64,000 bases of DNA from Flavobacterium poyangense (GTDB lineage: Bacteria > Bacteroidota > Bacteroidia > Flavobacteriales > Flavobacteriaceae): assembly GCF_011751075.1 (NCBI RefSeq), contig NZ_JAALLN010000002.1, positions 328,709-392,708 of the forward strand, written 5' to 3'. The first letter of the stretch is position 1. Every line of letters starts with the position of its first letter. A program made the position numbers and the translations under genes. This document shows, one piece after another, positions 43,252 to 53,119 of this stretch. Below the pieces are notes generated by a model that saw only the letters and a program-made list of their open reading frames with translations, was not told the DNA's origin and ran no database searches.

Positions 43252-44049
43252 ATGCGATATATTTCCTTTTTAATATTTCTGACTTTACTTTTCTCCGGTT
43301 GCAAAAAGGAAGGAGATAAAGCCGCGATCATCGTTCCTGAAGTACAAAACGTTAGCTTACCCGATAAAAATGAAACCGGTGGAGCTGCCATTCTCCCTCA
43401 AAAAATAATAAAACAAGCCTCTTTACGTTTTGAAACCAACAGTCTGGAAGACACCTTCAAACAAGTTCAAACGGCAGTAAAAGAAAACAAAGCTTCGATA
43501 CAAAATGATACGGAAGGCAAAGACGAAACTTCCATTTACAGAACCCTAACTGTTCGTGTTCCAAGTCAGAACTTTGATCTTTTTATGCAGTCCATCTCTA
43601 AAGGTGTTTCTTATTTTGACCGTAAAGAAATTTCGTCAGAAGATGTTACAGAACAATATATTGATCTGGATTCCAGATTAAAAACCAAACAAAAACTCGA
43701 AAGTCGCTATTTGGAAATCCTTCAAAAAGCAACTAAAATCAGTGAAATACTGGAAATTGAAAAGCAGATTTCACTAATCCGTGAAGAGATCGAAGCCAAA
43801 CAGGGACAGCTCAAATATTTGGAAAGCCGTGTCTCTGAAAGCACCATAACTATTGAATTTTACAAACCCGTTGCCGAAAAAGAAGGAGTCAAAATCTCCT
43901 ACGGATCCAAAATAATAACCGCTATACAATCCGGATTCTTTGAATTGTCCGGTTTATTTATTTGGTTAATCAGTGTTTGGCCATTTATTATATTGTTTGG
44001 TCTTGCCGGTTATTACATTAGAAAAAGAATTAAAAGAAAAAAAATATAA
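43252..44049 (+). CDS. DUF4349-domain lipoprotein
   Basis: The 265-residue protein has a lipobox at Cys 17 (LTLLFSGC), a DUF4349 domain (KQASLRFETNSLEDTFKQVQ, LTVRVPSQNFDLFMQSIS), a coiled-coil (about 140-185; QISLIREEIEAKQGQL) and a C-terminal membrane helix (about 235-255). The domain's function is unknown; similar proteins look like membrane-spanning envelope stress factors. Only 2 bases separate it from the ctpA-like gene. Confidence 0.88.
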   Translation: MRYISFLIFLTLLFSGCKKEGDKAAIIVPEVQNVSLPDKNETGGAAILPQKIIKQASLRFETNSLEDTFKQVQTAVKENKASIQNDTEGKDETSIYRTLTVRVPSQNFDLFMQSISKGVSYFDRKEISSEDVTEQYIDLDSRLKTKQKLESRYLEILQKATKISEILEIEKQISLIREEIEAKQGQLKYLESRVSESTITIEFYKPVAEKEGVKISYGSKIITAIQSGFFELSGLFIWLISVWPFIILFGLAGYYIRKRIKRKKI

Positions 44050-44051
44050 TC

Positions 44052-45689
44052 ATGTATCCTTATTTCAAAAAGAAGTTTGTCATTCCTGTCGTTGCAGCCG
44101 GGTTTTTATTTATCGGAACCAGTTTCAAAGACGATTTTTTCGAAATAGCCAAACAAATCGAAATTTTCACTACCTTATTTAAAGCGGTGAATACCAATTA
44201 TGTTGACGACACCAATCCCGGAGATTTAATGGATAAGGCCATCAAAAGTATGTTGGGGAGTCTAGATCCGTACACGGTTTATTTTAATGAACAGGATGTT
44301 GTTAATTTCAAAATCAACAATACGGGAGAGTATACCGGAATTGGTGCTTTGATCGCCCGAAAGAAAGACCGTCTGATTGTTCGTGAACCTTATAAAAACT
44401 ATCCAGCTGATAAGGCCGGACTGAAAGCGGGAGATGAGATCATTCAGATCGGAGATGTTCTGATTGCCGATTTTAAAGACGATGCTTCTCAATTATTAAA
44501 AGGTGCAAAAAACACCAAAATCCTGATAAAATACCTGCGTCAGGGAAAACCCTATTCTACACAACTTGTTTTAGACGAAGTAGATATTAAATCGGTTCCT
44601 TTTTACGGAAAAATCGATGATAAAACCGGTTATATTGTTCTGGCACATTTTAACAGAAAAGCTGCAGCCGAAGTCAAAGAGGCTCTGGAGAAATTAAAAG
44701 CTGACGGTGCCAAACAAATTGTTCTTGATTTGCGAGGAAATCCGGGCGGGTTATTAAACGAAGCCATTGACATTTGCAATTTGTTTGTTCCAAAGAATGA
44801 AGTTATTGTAACCACAAAATCAAGAATCGAAAAACACAACAATACTTACAAAACACAACGTGAACCTGTAGACACAGAGATTCCACTGGCCATATTGGTA
44901 AACGGAAGAAGTGCTTCAGCTTCAGAAATTGTATCGGGAGCTTTGCAGGATTTAGATCGTGCCGTAATTCTGGGGAGCCGCAGTTTCGGTAAAGGATTGG
45001 TACAACGCTCTGTTGATCTGACTTACGGAACGCAACTGAAAGTAACCATTTCACGCTACTATACCCCTTCGGGGCGCTGCATTCAGGCTTTGGATTATGC
45101 TCATAAAGATAAAAATGGTGTGGCACAGAAAACAGATGCTAAAAACTTTACTGCCTTTAAAACCCGAAAAGGAAGAACGGTTTATGATGGTGGTGGTGTT
45201 TTACCGGACATTGAATTAGACGAGACTAAAATGAGTCCGATTACAACTGCTTTATTAAAAAACGATGGTATTTTTGATTACGCTACTTCTTATTATTACA
45301 AAAATCCGAATCTGGGCGATAAAATTCCTGTTATTTCAGAGACCGATTATACCGCTTTTAAACAATACTTAAAAACCAACAAAATCACTTTTGACACCGA
45401 AACCGAAGTGGCTTTAAAAAACACCTTGGCGGCAGCCAAAAATGAAAAAATAGACGAAACGATTGCGCCGGAATACCAACAATTACTAAACGCCCTTGAA
45501 AAAAGTGAAACTACTTTGTTAGATAAAAACCAAAAAGAGATTAAAAACCTGATCCAGGAGGAACTGATCAAAAGATACCAATATCAAGAGGGTTTGTATC
45601 AATACTATATTAAAAACAATTCCGAGATTAAGAAGGCTGTAAACGTTTTAAACAATCAAACTGAGTATAAAACGATTTTAAAAATGTAA
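44052..45689 (+). CDS. Carboxy-terminal processing protease, S41 (CtpA/Prc family)
   Basis: The 545-residue protein has an N-terminal membrane segment or signal, a PDZ domain (about 85-160; KAGLKAGDEIIQIGDVLIAD) and a catalytic domain with the Ser in GRSASASEIVSGAL and the Lys in GSRSFGKGLVQRS. The Ser-Lys dyad is intact, unlike the S41 protein at 7053. It trims C-termini of envelope proteins. A helical C-terminal extension follows. It is co-transcribed with the DUF4349 gene before it and the OmpA-like gene after it (3-base gap). Confidence 0.95.
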   Translation: MYPYFKKKFVIPVVAAGFLFIGTSFKDDFFEIAKQIEIFTTLFKAVNTNYVDDTNPGDLMDKAIKSMLGSLDPYTVYFNEQDVVNFKINNTGEYTGIGALIARKKDRLIVREPYKNYPADKAGLKAGDEIIQIGDVLIADFKDDASQLLKGAKNTKILIKYLRQGKPYSTQLVLDEVDIKSVPFYGKIDDKTGYIVLAHFNRKAAAEVKEALEKLKADGAKQIVLDLRGNPGGLLNEAIDICNLFVPKNEVIVTTKSRIEKHNNTYKTQREPVDTEIPLAILVNGRSASASEIVSGALQDLDRAVILGSRSFGKGLVQRSVDLTYGTQLKVTISRYYTPSGRCIQALDYAHKDKNGVAQKTDAKNFTAFKTRKGRTVYDGGGVLPDIELDETKMSPITTALLKNDGIFDYATSYYYKNPNLGDKIPVISETDYTAFKQYLKTNKITFDTETEVALKNTLAAAKNEKIDETIAPEYQQLLNALEKSETTLLDKNQKEIKNLIQEELIKRYQYQEGLYQYYIKNNSEIKKAVNVLNNQTEYKTILKM

Positions 45690-45692
45690 AAG

Positions 45693-46496
45693 ATGAAATT
45701 CTCTAACACTTTATTTCTTTTCTTTATTTTCAACTTGTCGGCACAAAAGAAACCTGTTGAGACGGTCTATTTTGATTTCGACAAGTACGATCTTACGGAA
45801 CAACAAACTAAAGTGGTTGTGAATTTTATAAAAACCATTGACACTTCAAAAATCGAATCGGTACAGATTTACGGGTATTGCGATGATCGGGGCAATGATG
45901 AATACAATTTCAGATTGTCTACTAATCGAGTAAATACTATTCAGAAATTGTTACTTGAAAATGGCTTTAACCAAAGCAAAATAATTATCCTTGAAGGAAA
46001 AGGCCGTGTGATTATACGACCCGACACTGTAGAAAACTTACACGAAACCCGTTCGCAAAACCGGCGGGTCGATTTAATAGCCGTCAAGCGGAACTCTTTT
46101 GGAAAAGGAATTTACACGTCTTTTAAAAATCGCTTAAAAGTGGGTGATAAGATTTATCTGGATAACATTCTATTTGATATGGGAAGTTCTAAGCTTACCA
46201 ATAACTCTAAAAAAGAACTGGATAAAATTGGCCAAATTCTTCTGGAAAAAAACACTCTTGAATTCGAAATTCGGGGACATGTCTGCTGCACACCCGAAAT
46301 TTATAGTGATGCAATTGACAAAGTTACTAAAGAAAGAAGGCTCTCCTGGAACCGTGCCAAAACGGTTTTCATTTACTTAATGGACAAAAAAATAGCCAAA
46401 AGCCGCATGACGTATCAGGGTTGTGGCAACAAATATCCGCTTGGCAAAGGAGATAACTTAGACAGACGGGTTGAGTTTTTGATTACTAAAATCTGA
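45693..46496 (+). CDS. OmpA-family protein with two OmpA-like domains
   Basis: The 267-residue protein has a short signal peptide (MKFSNTLFLFFIFNLSAQ). Two OmpA-like peptidoglycan-binding domains follow: TVYFDFDKYDLTEQQ to RSQNRRVDLIAV, then DNILFDMGSSKLTNNSKKEL to GDNLDRRVEFLIT. A tandem pair is unusual; normal OmpA proteins have one domain plus a barrel. No barrel is present, so it is a periplasmic peptidoglycan-tethered protein. It is the last gene of the rnpA-DUF4349-ctpA series. Confidence 0.9.
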   Translation: MKFSNTLFLFFIFNLSAQKKPVETVYFDFDKYDLTEQQTKVVVNFIKTIDTSKIESVQIYGYCDDRGNDEYNFRLSTNRVNTIQKLLLENGFNQSKIIILEGKGRVIIRPDTVENLHETRSQNRRVDLIAVKRNSFGKGIYTSFKNRLKVGDKIYLDNILFDMGSSKLTNNSKKELDKIGQILLEKNTLEFEIRGHVCCTPEIYSDAIDKVTKERRLSWNRAKTVFIYLMDKKIAKSRMTYQGCGNKYPLGKGDNLDRRVEFLITKI

Positions 46497-46503
46497 TTTC
46501 CAA

Positions 46504-46950
46504 TTAACCGCGTTGCATCTCAATATGCGGAATATCATCTTCCAAATACATTTCACTGGTTTGAACAAAACCATGACTTTCGTAGAATTTCTTTAGATAC
46601 AACTGTGCTCCAATTGTAATTTTATCAGTATCAAAGTTGCTTTTTATCCCCGCAATCGCTTCCCGCATTAAATCGTGCCCCCATTTTTTATCGCGATAAT
46701 TAGCATCTACCACTACTCTGCCGATTGATGTATTTTCAAAACTAATTCCGGCTTCAAACAATCGGGCGTAGGCCACTACTTTTCCATCGAATTCGCCAAT
46801 TAAGTGCAAAGCGAGCTTGTCTTTACCGTCAGGATCCAAATAAACGCAGTTTTGCTCGACTACAAAGATCTCACTCCTTACTTTGAGCACATCATATAAC
46901 TCATGTGCTGTTAATGCCTCAAAAGGCTTTATTTTCCATTTTAATTCCAT
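46504..46950 (-). CDS. GNAT-family acetyltransferase, ElaA-like
   Basis: The 148-residue protein matches ElaA: the start MELKWKIKPFEALTAHELYD with EIFVVEQNCVYLDPDGKD is a strong match to the family, and the acetyl-CoA loop lies in VVVDANYRDKKWGHDLM. The substrate is unknown. It ends 8 bases from the convergent OmpA-family gene. Confidence 0.92.
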   Translation of the reverse strand: MELKWKIKPFEALTAHELYDVLKVRSEIFVVEQNCVYLDPDGKDKLALHLIGEFDGKVVAYARLFEAGISFENTSIGRVVVDANYRDKKWGHDLMREAIAGIKSNFDTDKITIGAQLYLKKFYESHGFVQTSEMYLEDDIPHIEMQRG

Positions 46951-47301
46951 CTCATTCTTTCTTTATGCTATTCCAGAATAAATTCTATACTTTTATATCT
47001 CAAACATAAAAAAATTATTTGGTAGAGCTTTAAGGAATTGCTAAATTAATTTACATGCTTAACGTTTTGTCTAACTCGCAAAGGGCGCAAGGGTTTATGC
47101 CAGCAGTGTGGATTTTGGCTCGCAAAGTCGCAAAAGCGCAAAGTTTTTTGTTTCGTTTCTCGCATCAGACTTAGAACCCTTTGCGACTTCGCGCCTTTGC
47201 GAAAAAATTTAACTGCAAGGCACGCAAGTTAAAAATCAACATAGCGTCCTTTGCGTAAACCTTTGCGCTCCTTGCGGTTCAGAAATATAGTACTATTGTA
47301 T
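46951..47301. repeat. Family C dispersed repeats in a 351-base gap
   Basis: CGCAAAGGGCGCAAGGGTT, CGCAAAGTCGCAAAAGCGCA and, in inverse, TTTGCGACTTCGCGCCTTTG and CCTTTGCGCTCCTTGCGGTT lie at 47077-47280. The two orientations form a long imperfect hairpin. No gene was seen. Confidence 0.7.
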
Positions 47302-47886
47302 CTACACCAACAAGCTGTTAAACGAATAGGCTAATGCAATTGTAATTAACAAAATCCCTGCGATTAAGAAAAAACAGGAAGCAAACAGTAACCACTTACA
47401 ACTATTCAAATCCTTTTCAAAACTTACTTCTTCACTCTTTACAGATTCCTCCAATCGATTAAGTTCTGATTCGTTTTTCTCTCTATTGTCTACTAAATTA
47501 TTTGCTATATCATTTCCTATTTCCTTTTTAATTTCTTCTCTCTTTTGTCGCAGACGAAAGCCCCTTATAAAATGAGTCATGCAATCGGTAGAAAAATAAC
47601 GGTGACTTAATGCTGCCAGCGCTGCAGCTATCAACGTTATCGCACCAAGAAGTAGCAGCATTTTATTATCAGAAAAAGAGCTTATAAATTTCTTCTGTGT
47701 TACCGGATCTGTAATCTTAAATAGTACATTCGCAATTAAAAACCCATAAATGGCTACACCCAGTAACGAAAGCCTCAGTATTTCTGACGAAAAACTTTGG
47801 TACTTTTCTAAAATGATAAAATCGACTTTATAATGGTCTTCGTTGATCGGGATGTCACTTAAATATTTTGTGCGAAGAGTTCTCAT
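47302..47886 (-). CDS. Membrane protein of unknown function
   Basis: I do not recognise this 194-residue protein. It has helices at about 38-58 (LLGVAIYGFLIANVLF), 74-95 (LLLLGAITLIAAALAALS) and 165-190 (LLFASCFFLIAGILLITIAL), and between them a long charged coiled-coil-like stretch (RLRQKREEIKKEIGNDIANN). The cytosolic coil suggests a partner-binding role. It stands alone between repeat-rich gaps. Confidence 0.65.
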   Translation of the reverse strand: MRTLRTKYLSDIPINEDHYKVDFIILEKYQSFSSEILRLSLLGVAIYGFLIANVLFKITDPVTQKKFISSFSDNKMLLLLGAITLIAAALAALSHRYFSTDCMTHFIRGFRLRQKREEIKKEIGNDIANNLVDNREKNESELNRLEESVKSEEVSFEKDLNSCKWLLFASCFFLIAGILLITIALAYSFNSLLV

Positions 47887-47964
47887 AGATTCTGTATTAG
47901 ATAGTTACGTTTTACTTCAAATGTACAAAACTCTTACAAAGTTATACAACCTATTTATGCGCCT

Positions 47965-48012
47965 TATTTAACCGCAACGCGCGCAAAGATTTACGCAGGG
48001 TTCGCAAAGGGT
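47965..48012. repeat. Family C dispersed repeat
   Basis: TTAACCGCAACGCGCGCAAAG followed by TTTACGCAGGGTTCGCAAAG, a close match to the copy at 39823. Confidence 0.6.
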
Positions 48013-48021
48013 AAAAAAATA

Positions 48022-48050
48022 GTGGTCGTCTCAAAAATTGAGACGACCAC
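48022..48050 (-). terminator. Terminator downstream of the DUF1579 gene
   Basis: GTGGTCGTCTCAA and TTGAGACGACCAC form a perfect 13-bp stem with a three-base loop. On the minus strand TATTTTTTTAC follows. It probably ends the whole DUF4837-DUF1579 transcript. Confidence 0.9.
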
Positions 48051-48075
48051 GCTTTTTATTTTACATCAAATTGAA

Positions 48076-48717
48076 TTACTGCTTCTTCATCAAGATTTCC
48101 ATACTCTTGTATTCCTGTCCTTTTTTGACTTCAAACATTTCCATTTTACGTGTCGTTGCATCTACAATGGTATATATTTCTCTATAAGGCGATTTTTTAC
48201 CATTAAACGGGTTTACCATGTCGCCTTTGAAATTGATACTTTTGCTTTTCTCGTCATATGTTCCGGTAGCGACAATCATACCGGTCCCCATATTATCGAT
48301 AAAAGTAGTGGTGTATTCTTTATTGGCATTATTGTAAGCTAATGTACTTTTACCTTCAAACGGCTGTCCCATCATCATCCCTTTATAGCTGGATTCCTGA
48401 TAGCGACCGCCAAGGATCATTTTGCTGACTGCGGTAGAGCTTGCTTTTTGAGGTTTGCCATTTGGTTCCATCCAAAAAGTCATTTCACACTTCCAGGTAC
48501 CGGTTTCGTCGGCCATCATTTTGTGGGATGCTCCGGGGGTAGCATAGGCAATCCATGCTTTTTCTTGTGCGGCAGAATCAAGGGGTTGTTCTGCAATTGC
48601 TTCTGCTGTTTTCACACTGTCAGCCACTTTAGCATTTTCGGCATCTGTTTTTCCATCCTTTTTACAAGAAGAAAAACAAAGTACCGACATCGATAGTATT
48701 ACATAAACTTTTTTCAT
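48076..48717 (-). CDS. DUF1579-domain lipoprotein
   Basis: The 213-residue protein has a lipobox with Cys 19 (MSVLCFSSC) and a DUF1579 domain (HKMMADETGTWKCEMTFWME, SKMILGGRYQESSYKGMMMG, YREIYTIVDATTRKMEMFEV). The beta-rich domain has a calycin-like look and unknown function. It is the last gene before the terminator at 48022 and lies 51 bases after the DUF4837 gene. Confidence 0.88.
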   Translation of the reverse strand: MKKVYVILSMSVLCFSSCKKDGKTDAENAKVADSVKTAEAIAEQPLDSAAQEKAWIAYATPGASHKMMADETGTWKCEMTFWMEPNGKPQKASSTAVSKMILGGRYQESSYKGMMMGQPFEGKSTLAYNNANKEYTTTFIDNMGTGMIVATGTYDEKSKSINFKGDMVNPFNGKKSPYREIYTIVDATTRKMEMFEVKKGQEYKSMEILMKKQ

Positions 48718-48768
48718 AATTCTCTCATTTAATGTTTGTTAAACAAAAATAACAAAAAAAATGAAACG

Positions 48769-49740
48769 CTACCTTTTGTCAACTTTAACTGACTTTATAA
48801 TCGCTTCGAGTTCTAACATCAAATCACGTTCTTCATCGGATGGGGAGTAACAAAATCCTTCGATAACCAAAATTCTGTTATACGCTTTGTCAATAATAGC
48901 ATAATTAATAAACGGACCGGTCATGAAATCGTTCTTTAATTCCCAGGTTCCTTTGGTCTCGAAAGCCTTCTTTCCGTTTAATTCTGTAACCGAAAAATAC
49001 GGAGCATAGGCTTCGCCGGTTATCATTTGTGTATTGGGTTCGCGTCCTTTGATGTATCGACCAACGGAATCTCTCATTTTAACGATATCTTCTACAACAT
49101 CAGAGCCCTTTTTCAATTTTTTCAATGGAATTTGATAAATCAGTAAACTTGTATTACCGCTAATGATCTCTTTTTTTAGCCAAATAAAATTCTTTTTATG
49201 CAGCATGTACTCGTATCCGCTGGGAATCTGCAAATCGATATGAAATTTATTCTTTATAATAGCCGGATGTAAAAGTGACTTGCTGTTATCTTCCTGAATT
49301 TTCTCAATTTCGGCATCGCGAATCATTTTGATCATCTGTGCCGAATTTAATTCGATGCTACAAATAATATCATCAACCGATTTTGCATAAATCCGAAAGG
49401 TGTTGTGAGGTAAGGAGTTGGGATTGTGTTTTATCTCGAACTTATCAACCGTGCTTTTTTTAATGACAATAATACTTCGGCTGTCGGTGACAAATCCTTC
49501 GAGAAGTTTAGCGGGATATTGATTTATCGTAAATAAAGGTTCTTCCTGCGTAAGACCAAGAACCGGAGAGGCAAATTTATTTCTGACACTATCGCCTACT
49601 TCGCCATACCATAACTGATCGTCAATGATAACAGAAATGGTGCTTGTTTTACCCGATACAGGCTCAGGCTGTTTGTCGTTTTTAAAACACGAAACAAACA
49701 AACACGAAAGTAAAAGCAATAAAAAATGGGTTTTATTCAT
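48769..49740 (-). CDS. DUF4837-family lipoprotein
   Basis: The 323-residue protein has a lipobox at about Cys 18 (LLSCLFVSC) and the DUF4837 pattern (STISVIIDDQLWYGEVGDSV, FTINQYPAKLLEGFVTDSRS, VIEGFCYSPSDEERDLMLEL). The family is restricted to Bacteroidota and its function is unknown. It follows the transglycosylase gene by 46 bases and is probably co-transcribed, which suggests an envelope or cell-wall role. Confidence 0.9.
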   Translation of the reverse strand: MNKTHFLLLLLSCLFVSCFKNDKQPEPVSGKTSTISVIIDDQLWYGEVGDSVRNKFASPVLGLTQEEPLFTINQYPAKLLEGFVTDSRSIIVIKKSTVDKFEIKHNPNSLPHNTFRIYAKSVDDIICSIELNSAQMIKMIRDAEIEKIQEDNSKSLLHPAIIKNKFHIDLQIPSGYEYMLHKKNFIWLKKEIISGNTSLLIYQIPLKKLKKGSDVVEDIVKMRDSVGRYIKGREPNTQMITGEAYAPYFSVTELNGKKAFETKGTWELKNDFMTGPFINYAIIDKAYNRILVIEGFCYSPSDEERDLMLELEAIIKSVKVDKR

Positions 49741-49786
49741 TTTTTTAATTTATGAAATAAAACCCAAATTTAGTTAAGATTTTTTA

Positions 49787-51646
49787 TTATCCGTTTATTT
49801 TTAGTTTCATTCCGGGTTTTAACTCATCATCTTTAATACCATTCCATTTTTTAATATCAGAAATTGTTACTCCCGGATATTTTTTAGAAATACTATATAA
49901 TGAATCTCCTTTTTTAACGTAATAATCTTTACTTAAGTCTTTGGCAGCTGCTGTTTTCTTTTTGAAAGAATCAATAGAATTGGACGCAATTGCTTTAGTT
50001 TCTACAGTAGTATCTTCAATAATCGGAGCGCTTTTAGAAACCACTAAAGTTTTTCCTAAAGCAATAGTATTTGAAGTCAGACCATTTAGTTCTTTTAAGT
50101 CCGCAATAGTCGTACCGAATTTTTTGGCAATGCTACCTAAATTATCACCGGTTGAAACAATATATTCCTGAGGCTGCTCAGTCGCTTTTTCTTTATGATC
50201 TGCAGCTGCAATAGCACTCTCTGTTGCTTTTTTATCAAGATCCGGAGTTTTTAACTCTTTTGTATTTTTAGCAATCGGATCGCCGGATTTAATTTTTAAC
50301 GTTTTACCATAAGCAACAACGTTGGTTTTTATATTGTTCCATTTTTTCAATTCCAGAATCGAAACATCGTATTTAGAAGCAATTGAACCTAAATTATCTC
50401 CTTTACGAACTTTATAGAATTGAATTTCTTCTGCCTCTTTTTCAACTTTAACTTCAGTTTTCACCTTAGGCTCTGCTTTTACTTTCATTCTTGGTGCCAC
50501 CTTCATAGCGAGCTGAGTAGGAAGTCCTTTAAATTGAGATTCATGTTTTACGTAAGCGTAAATTTTTTCCTCGTTCATAACAAACGTGGCAATTTTATCT
50601 TTAGGTAACCGCAGATAATGCGCTTCGTCCTGATAAAACGGTACTATATTTAATTTGTATGAAGGATTTAAAAGTTGAATCTGCGATTGTGGCATATCTA
50701 ACAAATCAGCAATTTGTTTGAATGACATTTGCGACTTAATCTGAACCGTATCGGTTTCAAAATTCTTAACGACCGCTCTCTGCGGGTTAATACCGTGTTC
50801 TTTATGGTATTCAAAAAGATACATAGTAGCAAGGAAAGCAGGAACATAACCTTGTGTTTCTTTTGGAAGGTGATTGCGAATGTCCCAGTATTTTGTTTTT
50901 CCGCCAGAACGACGAATTGCTTTAGTTACATTTCCGGGTCCTGAATTATAAGATGCTAAAACAAGTTCCCAATTACCAAAGATTTTAAACATCTTGGTCA
51001 TATATTCTGAACAAGCTGCTGTAGATTTCAAAGGATCACTGCGTTCGTCAATATAGGAGTCGATTTTAAGCGCATATTGCTTTCCGGTTCCGTACATGAA
51101 TTGCCAAATACCTGTGGCACCCATTCTAGAAACTGCTTTAGGATTTAAAGCAGATTCTACAACGGCTAAATATTTAATTTCCAAAGGCACATTTTGCTTG
51201 GCAAAAGCATCCTCAAAAATTGGAAAATAGTATTCTGATAAGGACATCAATCGTGAAAACGATTTTTTCCTGTTTTTTAAGAACGATTTTATAATATTCT
51301 CAAGTCCCTGATTGTATTCAATCTCAAAAGGCGATTTCCCATTCATTGCCTGAAGTCGCTGTTTGAGCAACTCGGTTGGCAATTCTTCGTTTACAGAAAC
51401 ATCTGAATTGATAGTTTGAATGTCTTTTGTTAAATCATCGTAGATATCTAAGCTCACTAATTCATTCATCCAAAGGCTGTCTACACGTGTAGCCAGTTCG
51501 TTTTTTTTGAAAGAACTCTTAACCGAATCTAAATACGTTACTTTTGCTTCAGGCTTTATCTGATTGTCTGTACTTGCAACATCTTGTGCAAAAGCAGCAA
51601 TCGAAAAAAAAGCTGAAACCGCTAAGGAAATTTTTTTTACAATCAT
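49787..51646 (-). CDS. Lytic transglycosylase with three LysM domains (MltD-like)
   Basis: The 619-residue protein has a signal peptide (MIVKKISLAVSAFFSIAAFA), an SLT domain (about 140-290) with the catalytic Glu in AVVESALNPKAVSRMGATGI and the SYNSGPGNV motif, then three LysM repeats (about 407-450, 490-535 and 572-617; each starts like YKVRKGDNLGSIASKYDVS). LysM anchors it to peptidoglycan, which it cleaves. It starts an operon with DUF4837 and DUF1579. A TAAGTTTG box at 51701-51708 may be its promoter. Confidence 0.94.
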   Translation of the reverse strand: MIVKKISLAVSAFFSIAAFAQDVASTDNQIKPEAKVTYLDSVKSSFKKNELATRVDSLWMNELVSLDIYDDLTKDIQTINSDVSVNEELPTELLKQRLQAMNGKSPFEIEYNQGLENIIKSFLKNRKKSFSRLMSLSEYYFPIFEDAFAKQNVPLEIKYLAVVESALNPKAVSRMGATGIWQFMYGTGKQYALKIDSYIDERSDPLKSTAACSEYMTKMFKIFGNWELVLASYNSGPGNVTKAIRRSGGKTKYWDIRNHLPKETQGYVPAFLATMYLFEYHKEHGINPQRAVVKNFETDTVQIKSQMSFKQIADLLDMPQSQIQLLNPSYKLNIVPFYQDEAHYLRLPKDKIATFVMNEEKIYAYVKHESQFKGLPTQLAMKVAPRMKVKAEPKVKTEVKVEKEAEEIQFYKVRKGDNLGSIASKYDVSILELKKWNNIKTNVVAYGKTLKIKSGDPIAKNTKELKTPDLDKKATESAIAAADHKEKATEQPQEYIVSTGDNLGSIAKKFGTTIADLKELNGLTSNTIALGKTLVVSKSAPIIEDTTVETKAIASNSIDSFKKKTAAAKDLSKDYYVKKGDSLYSISKKYPGVTISDIKKWNGIKDDELKPGMKLKING

Positions 51647-51700
51647 AGAACATTTATTTCAATAGGCTATAATTCAAAGCATTATAACACCATCATTATG

Positions 51701-51708
51701 CAAACTTA
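51701..51708 (-). promoter_or_regulatory. -7 box (TAAGTTTG) for the transglycosylase operon
   Basis: The minus strand reads TAAGTTTG (TAnnTTTG) 55 bases before the ATG. Confidence 0.45.
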
Positions 51709-51755
51709 ATTGGTTTACAGCTGAAAACTATTTAAAAAAATGTTAAAACTACAAT

Positions 51756-52943
51756 TTAATCTAAAATTGCCGCGATTCCCGGAAGTACTTTTCCTTCTAA
51801 CATTTCCAACATAGCGCCTCCACCTGTAGACACATAACTCATTTTATCTTCGAAACCGAATTGCTTAACAGCAGCAACAGAATCACCACCTCCAACTAAA
51901 GAGAAAGCACCATTTTCTGTAGCTTCTGCAATATAATCACCAAGCGCGATTGTTCCTTTAGCAAAAGATTCCAATTCAAAAACACCTAATGGACCATTCC
52001 ATAAAATTGTTTTTGACTCTAAAATCACTTTTTTGAAATTTTCTAAAGATTTAGGACCTGCATCAAGACCTTGCCATCCGTCAGGGATTGCTGTTACATC
52101 TACAACCTGCGTATTCGCAGTATTAGAAAAGTCGTCTGCAGCAATAACATCAACAGGAATATGAACCTGTACTCCTTTTTCTTTAGCTAATCTCAGGATT
52201 TCAAGAGCTAATTCTTGTTTATCATCTTCACAAATAGATTTTCCAATTTGACCACCTTGGGCTTTAACGAACGTAAAAGTCATTCCGCCACCAATGATCA
52301 TGTGATCTACTTTGTCCAAAATATTTTCGATAACGGTAATTTTAGAAGATACTTTAGATCCTCCTAAAACTGCAGTTACCGGTTTTTCACTATTTTTAAG
52401 TACTTTGTTTAAACTTTCTATTTCTTTTGCCAATAAGGTTCCAAAACATTTTTCAGTTGGAAAGAATTGAGCAATAATAGTTGTAGAGGCATGTGCTCTG
52501 TGTGCTGTTCCGAAAGCATCGTTTACATAGATGTCACCTAACGAGGCTAATTCTTTTGCAAATGCCACATCTCCAGCCTCTTCTTCTTTATGAAAACGCA
52601 AATTTTCTAATAATAGTACTTCTCCCGGTTTTAGATTTTTCGCTGCTGTCTGCGCTACCTCTCCAACACAGTTTTCAGCAAACTGAACAGAGACTCCTAA
52701 AATTTCAGAAGCTGTCTTCAAAATATGTTTTAACGAATACTTTTCTTCAACACCGCTTGGTCTTCCTAAATGCGACATTAAAATCACGCTTCCACCTTGA
52801 GCTAAAATAGCATCAATAGTTGGTTTCGCAGCTTCGATACGAGTAGCATCTGTTACATTAAAATTTTCATCCAGTGGCACATTAAAGTCAACACGGATAA
52901 TTGCTTTTTTATTTTTAAAATCGAAATTGTTTAAAGTTTTCAT
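51756..52943 (-). CDS. pgk: Phosphoglycerate kinase
   Basis: The 395-residue glycolytic enzyme transfers phosphate from 1,3-bisphosphoglycerate to ADP. The N-domain has [28 protein letters not shown] and [11 protein letters not shown]; the C-domain has [27 protein letters not shown] and [18 protein letters not shown]. All are canonical. The gene is monocistronic with a TATATTTG box at 52975-52982. Confidence 0.98.
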   Translation of the reverse strand: MKTLNNFDFKNKKAIIRVDFNVPLDENFNVTDATRIEAAKPTIDAILAQGGSVILMSHLGRPSGVEEKYSLKHILKTASEILGVSVQFAENCVGEVAQTAAKNLKPGEVLLLENLRFHKEEEAGDVAFAKELASLGDIYVNDAFGTAHRAHASTTIIAQFFPTEKCFGTLLAKEIESLNKVLKNSEKPVTAVLGGSKVSSKITVIENILDKVDHMIIGGGMTFTFVKAQGGQIGKSICEDDKQELALEILRLAKEKGVQVHIPVDVIAADDFSNTANTQVVDVTAIPDGWQGLDAGPKSLENFKKVILESKTILWNGPLGVFELESFAKGTIALGDYIAEATENGAFSLVGGGDSVAAVKQFGFEDKMSYVSTGGGAMLEMLEGKVLPGIAAILD

Positions 52944-52974
52944 TTGATACTTATTTAATATTTTGAAAGAAAAA

Positions 52975-52982
52975 CAAATATA
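52975..52982 (-). promoter_or_regulatory. -7 box (TATATTTG) for pgk
   Basis: The minus strand reads TATATTTG, an exact TAnnTTTG match, 32 bases before the pgk ATG. Confidence 0.55.
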
Positions 52983-53119
52983 GAACTTTTAACGTAGTAT
53001 TAAATTCGAAAAAAACAAAAATGGTCTGTCTATCAAAACGAAAACGTTGTAAATTATGAAAAAAAACAAATTTAAATTTAAAGAAGATAAAAATGCTTCG
53101 TTATCTGCTAATTGTCAAA

